A stretch of DNA of 42,227 nucleotides from Burkholderiaceae bacterium (GTDB taxonomy: Bacteria > Pseudomonadota > Gammaproteobacteria > Burkholderiales > Burkholderiaceae_E). The notes under the pieces are model-generated. The model saw only the letters and a list, made by a program, of their open reading frames with translations, was not told the origin of the DNA and did no database searches. Made by a program: the position numbers and the translations under genes. Where the stretch lies: the NCBI GenBank assembly GCA_024637395.1, contig JAGXFG010000104.1, positions 1-42,227 on the forward strand, read 5' to 3'. Shown here piece after piece: positions 38,765 to 42,227 of the stretch; the stretch's first letter is position 1; the number at the start of each line of letters is the position of its first letter.

Positions 38765-40420
38765 ATGCCCCATCGCAAACCGACTTCCGCACCCGTCCAG
38801 GGCGCCGTGCCGTTGTTGCATCGTGTCACAGGCCTGATCCCCTGGCTGGTTGCACTGCCCATCGTCCTCATCACCGCCATTCCGGTGCTGGTGGTGCTCT
38901 CGTCCCTGGCAGACCAGAACCAGGAAATCTGGAACCACCTGTGGCAATACGTCTTGCCGGAAGTGCTGTCGAACACCTTCTGGCTGGTGCTGGGGGTGGG
39001 CCTGGGCGTGACGCTCTCGGGTGTTTCGCTGGCCTGGCTCACGGCCGCCTGCGACTACCCGGGGCGCAAGTTCTTCACCTGGGCACTGCTATTGCCCCTG
39101 GCCCTGCCGGCCTACGTCACCGCCTTCGTCTGGCTGGGTTTGTTCGACTTCACTGGCCCACTGGCAACCTGGTTGCGGGACGATTTCGGCATCATGCAGT
39201 TGCCCTCCATCCGTTCCCGGGGGGCAATCATCGTGGTCATGACGCTGGCCCTCTACCCCTACGTCTACCTCACCGCTCGGGCCGCCTTCCAGAGCCAGGG
39301 TCGGCGCCTGATGGAGGCGGCTCAATCCCTGGGGCTGTCGCGCTGGCAGGCCTTCTGGCGGGCGGCCTTGCCCATGGCGCGGCCGGGCATCATGGCCGGA
39401 CTGTTGTTGGCCGTCATGGAGACCCTGGCGGACTTCGGTACCGTGGCCGTGTTCAACTACAACACCTTCACCACCGCCATCTACCAAACCTGGTTCTCGC
39501 TTTTCAACCTCTCCGCGGCCTCCCAGCTGGCGTCCATCCTGATCTTCTTCGTGTTCGTAGCGGCCCTTTTGGAATACCAGGCGCGCGCCAATCACAACTA
39601 TGCCGCCGCCACCAGCTCGTCAGCCAACCCCAGCCGCACGGTTCTTACGGGCTGGTATAGCGCCCTTGCGCTGGCGTGGTCGGCGCTGGTGTTCGGCCTG
39701 GCCTTTGCCCTGCCGGTCTGGCAGATTGGGGCCTGGGCCAGCGGCGTCTGGGCCCAGGACTTTGACGAGCGCTACGTGGACTATGTCTGGCACTCCCTAC
39801 TGCTGGCCGCCCTCGGGGCGCTGCTGGTGGGTGCCCTGGCCCTCACTCTGGGCTACGTTCAGCGCGTCCATCCCACTGGCGCCATGCGCATCACCGCCCG
39901 CCTGGCCACTCTGGGGTATGCGCTGCCCGGCGCCGTGCTGGCGGTGGGCGTCTTCATCCCCGTGGCGTGGCTCGACAACCAGTTCATCGACCGTCTCGGT
40001 CTGGACGCTCAGGTGCTGGGCGGGACCCTGGCAGTGATGCTGCTGGCCTACTGCGCCCGCTTCCTGGCGGTGAGTTTCGGGCCGATGGAATCGGGCCTGG
40101 CGCGCATTTCCAGCTCGGTGGACGAGGCCGCGCAATCCTTGGGGGTGGTCGGTTTGCGCCGCCTGGGACGCATCCACCTGCCCATGCTGCGGGTGTCCGT
40201 GCTGACTGCCGCAGCTCTCACCTTCGTGGACATCATGAAGGAGCTGCCCATCACCCTGATGACCCGCCCATTCGGCTGGGACACCCTGGCGGTGCGGGTG
40301 TTCGAGATGACCTCGGAAGGCGAATGGGAACGCGCCGCCCTGCCTGCCGCCGCCATCGCCATCGTGGGGCTGCTGCCCGTGGTCTTTCTCATCAGGAATA
40401 CCGAACATGCTCACGCTTGA
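38765..40420 (+). CDS. fbpB: Ferric iron ABC transporter permease, fused two-domain
   Basis: Inner-membrane permease (551 aa) with two fused binding-protein-dependent transport domains, the usual form of FbpB/SfuB. About twelve hydrophobic segments are visible. EAA loops occur in each half: LMEAAQSLGLSRWQAFWRAA with LPMARPGI near residues 180-205, and VDEAAQSLGVVGLRRLGRIH with LPMLR near 450-480. FGTVAVFNYNTFTTAIYQTW in the first half and MKELPITLMTRPFGWDTLAV in the second are characteristic of iron permeases. The ATG at 38765 lies 58 bases after fbpA; no strong ribosome-binding site is seen. The stop overlaps fbpC by 14 bases. Confidence 0.93.
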   Translation: MPHRKPTSAPVQGAVPLLHRVTGLIPWLVALPIVLITAIPVLVVLSSLADQNQEIWNHLWQYVLPEVLSNTFWLVLGVGLGVTLSGVSLAWLTAACDYPGRKFFTWALLLPLALPAYVTAFVWLGLFDFTGPLATWLRDDFGIMQLPSIRSRGAIIVVMTLALYPYVYLTARAAFQSQGRRLMEAAQSLGLSRWQAFWRAALPMARPGIMAGLLLAVMETLADFGTVAVFNYNTFTTAIYQTWFSLFNLSAASQLASILIFFVFVAALLEYQARANHNYAAATSSSANPSRTVLTGWYSALALAWSALVFGLAFALPVWQIGAWASGVWAQDFDERYVDYVWHSLLLAALGALLVGALALTLGYVQRVHPTGAMRITARLATLGYALPGAVLAVGVFIPVAWLDNQFIDRLGLDAQVLGGTLAVMLLAYCARFLAVSFGPMESGLARISSSVDEAAQSLGVVGLRRLGRIHLPMLRVSVLTAAALTFVDIMKELPITLMTRPFGWDTLAVRVFEMTSEGEWERAALPAAAIAIVGLLPVVFLIRNTEHAHA

Positions 40421-41471
40421 ACATGTCGCGCAGGCCTACGGCAGAAAACAGGTGCTCAACAACCTCGCCTTCCACCTCGAACCCGGCGAAATCGGTTGCC
40501 TGCTGGGCCCCTCCGGATGCGGCAAGACCACGGCCCTGCGCTTCATAGCCGGCTTCGAGACCCTGCAATCCGGCCGCATCCTGCTGGGAGGCGAGGAGGT
40601 TGCCGCGCCCTCCCGTGCCTTGCCGCCGGAACAGCGCCGCTTGGGTCTGGTGTTCCAGGACTACGCCCTGTTTCCCCACCTGACGGTGGTGGCCAACATC
40701 GGCTTTGGCCTGGGCAGGTTGTCACGAACCGAGCGGGCCCACCGGGTGGGCGAGATGTTGCGTCTGGTGGGACTCACGCCCGAAGCGCGCCGGTACCCGC
40801 ATCAGCTTTCCGGCGGCCAGCAGCAACGTGTCGCCCTGGCCCGCGCCCTGGCGCCCAAGCCGCGCCTGCTGCTGCTCGACGAACCGTTTTCCAATCTCGA
40901 CGTGGAACTGCGCGAGAAACTGTCCCTCGAGGTGCGCGACATCCTCAAGCACGAGGGCATCACCGCCCTCTTGGTCACCCACGACCAGCACGAGGCCTTC
41001 GCCATCGCCGACCAGGTGGGGGTCATGAACGATGGCGTGATCCAGCAATGGGGTACGCCCTACGCCCTCTACCACCAACCCGCCAACCGCTTCGTCGCCG
41101 ACTTCATCGGCCAGGGGGTGCTGATGCCTGGTACGGTCATGTCAACCCACGAGGTCAAGATCGAGCTGGGCCTGCTGGCACGCGTGAAACCGGCGCACGA
41201 CCAAGACATCGGCTTGCTGAGCTTCGGCCTGGGGGCTCAGGTGGAGGTGCTGATTCGACCGGACGACATCATCCACGACGACGCCAGCCCCCTCCTGGCG
41301 AAGGTGGAGCGCCGGGCCTTCCGGGGGGCGGAGTACCTCTACGCCCTGCGTCTGCCTAGCGGTGCCCGGGTGTTCACGTTGGTACCTTCCCACCACGACC
41401 ACGCGATCGGCGAAAAGATCGGTATCAGATTGGACGTGGACCACCTCGTGGTGTTCCCAAAGCCGGCCTGA
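40407..41471 (+). CDS. fbpC: Ferric iron ABC transporter ATP-binding protein
   Basis: ATPase subunit (354 aa) of the same iron importer. Walker A GPSGCGKTTALRF is near residue 34, the Q-loop in VFQDYALFPHLTV near 82, signature LSGGQQQRVALARAL near 133, Walker B LLLLDEPFSNLD near 153-164, and the switch His in LVTHDQHEAF near 191. A C-terminal TOBE-like regulatory domain follows (from about residue 240: VLIRPDDIIHDD near 286, RRAFRGAEYLYALRLPSGA near 302). The ATG at 40407 overlaps the end of fbpB. It is the last gene before the degenerate tRNA repeat. Similar ATPases serve other substrates, but the operon supports iron. Confidence 0.93.
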   Translation: MLTLEHVAQAYGRKQVLNNLAFHLEPGEIGCLLGPSGCGKTTALRFIAGFETLQSGRILLGGEEVAAPSRALPPEQRRLGLVFQDYALFPHLTVVANIGFGLGRLSRTERAHRVGEMLRLVGLTPEARRYPHQLSGGQQQRVALARALAPKPRLLLLDEPFSNLDVELREKLSLEVRDILKHEGITALLVTHDQHEAFAIADQVGVMNDGVIQQWGTPYALYHQPANRFVADFIGQGVLMPGTVMSTHEVKIELGLLARVKPAHDQDIGLLSFGLGAQVEVLIRPDDIIHDDASPLLAKVERRAFRGAEYLYALRLPSGARVFTLVPSHHDHAIGEKIGIRLDVDHLVVFPKPA

Positions 41472-41552
41472 ATCTACCCGGGGAAGAGGTCCCTCGTGCA
41501 ACACCGGTTGCCACTCCAAAGCGACGCCCAGCGGGTCTGGTGGCTGGCCTCC

Positions 41553-41594
41553 CTTATAATCTGTTGGTGCGGGGTTCGCCTCCCTTGGGGGCCC
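41553..41594 (+). repeat. Right direct repeat (attR-like), degenerate tRNA-Ile2 3' half
   Basis: Begins at the anticodon loop (CTTATAAT against CTCATAAT in the tRNA) and runs to GGGGGCCC, with the T loop changed to TTCGCCT and an extra base in the T stem. No 5' half is present, so it is not a tRNA gene. The rest of the 41472-41728 gap holds only small inverted repeats (GCCGTT/AACGGC at 41615-41630; GAGGG/CCCTC at 41661-41682) and a GATAAT at 41699-41704 that could be the -10 of the next gene. Confidence 0.75.
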
Positions 41595-41728
41595 GGTAAA
41601 GCAACGCGGTTTCGGCCGTTACGCAACGGCTCGTGACAGATTCGATTGCATTGGTGTCCTGAGGGCGCACAATGCGACCCTCGGCAAGTCTTATCGCCGA
41701 TAATTTCAATAGAGGACGATTTCACAAT

Positions 41729-42227
41729 TTGAGTACTTTTTCAGACTTTGGGCTGGCAGAACCAGTCCTGCGTGCCGTCTCGGAACTGGGCTATGTAGAG
41801 CCCACGCCGATTCAGGAGCAGGCAATCCCGGTAGTGATGACGGGTCGTGACGTGATGGGAGCGGCCCAGACCGGCACCGGCAAGACCGCAGGTTTTGCGC
41901 TGCCGATCCTGCAGCGCCTGCTGCCGGCAGCCAACAACAGCGCCTCGCCGGCGCGCCACCCGGTCCGTGCCCTCGTTCTTGCGCCCACCCGCGAACTGGC
42001 CGACCAGATCTTCGTCAACTTCCGCGACTACGCAAAGTACACCGGGCTGCGGGTTGCCGTGGTCTACGGTGGGGTTGACATCAATCCCCAGTACGCCGCC
42101 TTGCGCAAGGGCTGTGAGGTGCTGATCGCGACTCCGGGGCGACTGCTCGATCACGTCGGCCAGAAGACCGTCAATCTCTCGCAGGCCGAAATCCTGGTGC
42201 TCGACGAGGCCGACCGGATGCTCGACA
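41729..42227 (+). CDS. rhlE: DEAD-box ATP-dependent RNA helicase (RhlE-like), N-terminal part
   Basis: RNA-remodelling ATPase involved in ribosome assembly or RNA decay; only the first 166 codons are in the window. The Q motif ([20 protein letters not shown] with [10 protein letters not shown]) opens the chain, then motif [15 protein letters not shown], Ia [10 protein letters not shown], Ib/GG region [18 protein letters not shown], and motif [13 protein letters not shown] at the right edge. The gap between I and Ia has a short Ser/Pro-rich loop, as in RhlE. The start is TTG at 41729 because the Q motif follows directly and AGAGGA lies upstream at 41711-41716; no ATG exists nearby. The gene continues beyond 42227. 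RhlE rather than SrmB or DbpA is a judgement by resemblance. Confidence 0.88.
   Translation, partial: MSTFSDFGLAEPVLRAVSELGYVEPTPIQEQAIPVVMTGRDVMGAAQTGTGKTAGFALPILQRLLPAANNSASPARHPVRALVLAPTRELADQIFVNFRDYAKYTGLRVAVVYGGVDINPQYAALRKGCEVLIATPGRLLDHVGQKTVNLSQAEILVLDEADRMLD

Noticed and set aside
41553-41594. A second tRNA gene
   Set aside because: Only the 3' half resembles a tRNA; there is no D arm or 5' acceptor strand, the T stem is broken and CCA is missing.
41661-41682. GAGGG/CCCTC inverted repeat as a terminator of fbpABC
   Set aside because: The stem is only five bases with a 12-base loop and no T-tract, and it lies almost 190 bases after fbpC, beyond the attR-like repeat.

Overview
The window is a GC-rich chromosomal segment from a Gram-negative bacterium, most likely a betaproteobacterium. 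Gene content and order support this: a run purM / AI-2E permease / hda / HAD hydrolase / pcnB / folK / deoxynucleoside kinase; tamA-tamB; mutL, miaA, amiC, tsaE and queG close together; and tsaD divergent from the rpsU-yqeY-dnaG-rpoD macromolecular synthesis operon. The species cannot be named from the sequence alone.

Layout. 1-1217: end of the phosphate ABC transporter operon (pstA partial, pstB). 1224-2845: thpR and galE, divergent. 2842-7916: minus-strand housekeeping operon (AI-2E permease, hda, HAD phosphatase, pcnB, folK, deoxynucleoside kinase) with several ATGA start/stop overlaps. 8027-15076: purM then tamA-tamB, the outer-membrane/inner-membrane translocation and lipid-transport pair. 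15160-16339: a dodecin and a short 6-phosphogluconate dehydrogenase. 16377-23176: mutL-MFS-miaA and tsaE-amiC on the minus strand with a DedA gene between. 23221-28987: queG, an AEC permease, then a tightly overlapping plus-strand series (CHI-like protein, xerD, ybaK, plsY, ROK kinase). 28984-35600: tsaD facing away from rpsU-yqeY-dnaG-rpoD. A tRNA-Ile2 (CAT) gene begins 12 bases after rpoD.

The accessory part is 35647-41594. About 41 bp of the 3' half of the tRNA-Ile2 gene is repeated in degenerate form at 41553-41594, so the roughly 5.9 kb between has the form of a tRNA-targeted genomic island. It holds an IstB-type ATPase remnant, a hipBA toxin-antitoxin pair and an fbpABC ferric iron ABC transporter, but no intact integrase. 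Three near-identical palindromes (TTTCCCGnnCGGGAAA type) lie exactly 50 bp apart upstream of hipB; the third overlaps the predicted -10 element and start site. The fbpA promoter carries a Fur-like palindrome over its -35. A RhlE-like DEAD-box helicase resumes the chromosome at 41729 and runs off the window.

Functionally the core carries many tRNA-maturation genes (pcnB, miaA, tsaE, tsaD, queG, ybaK, thpR) plus replication and transcription genes (hda, dnaG, rpoD). RpoD has an unusual N-terminus: a Lys/Ala/Pro-rich, histone H1-like tail of about 200 residues followed by an acidic block. No CRISPR array, rRNA, intact insertion sequence or riboswitch was seen. No gene-free stretch exceeds 300 bases; the longest are about 257 bases (41472-41728) and 214 bases (37488-37701).
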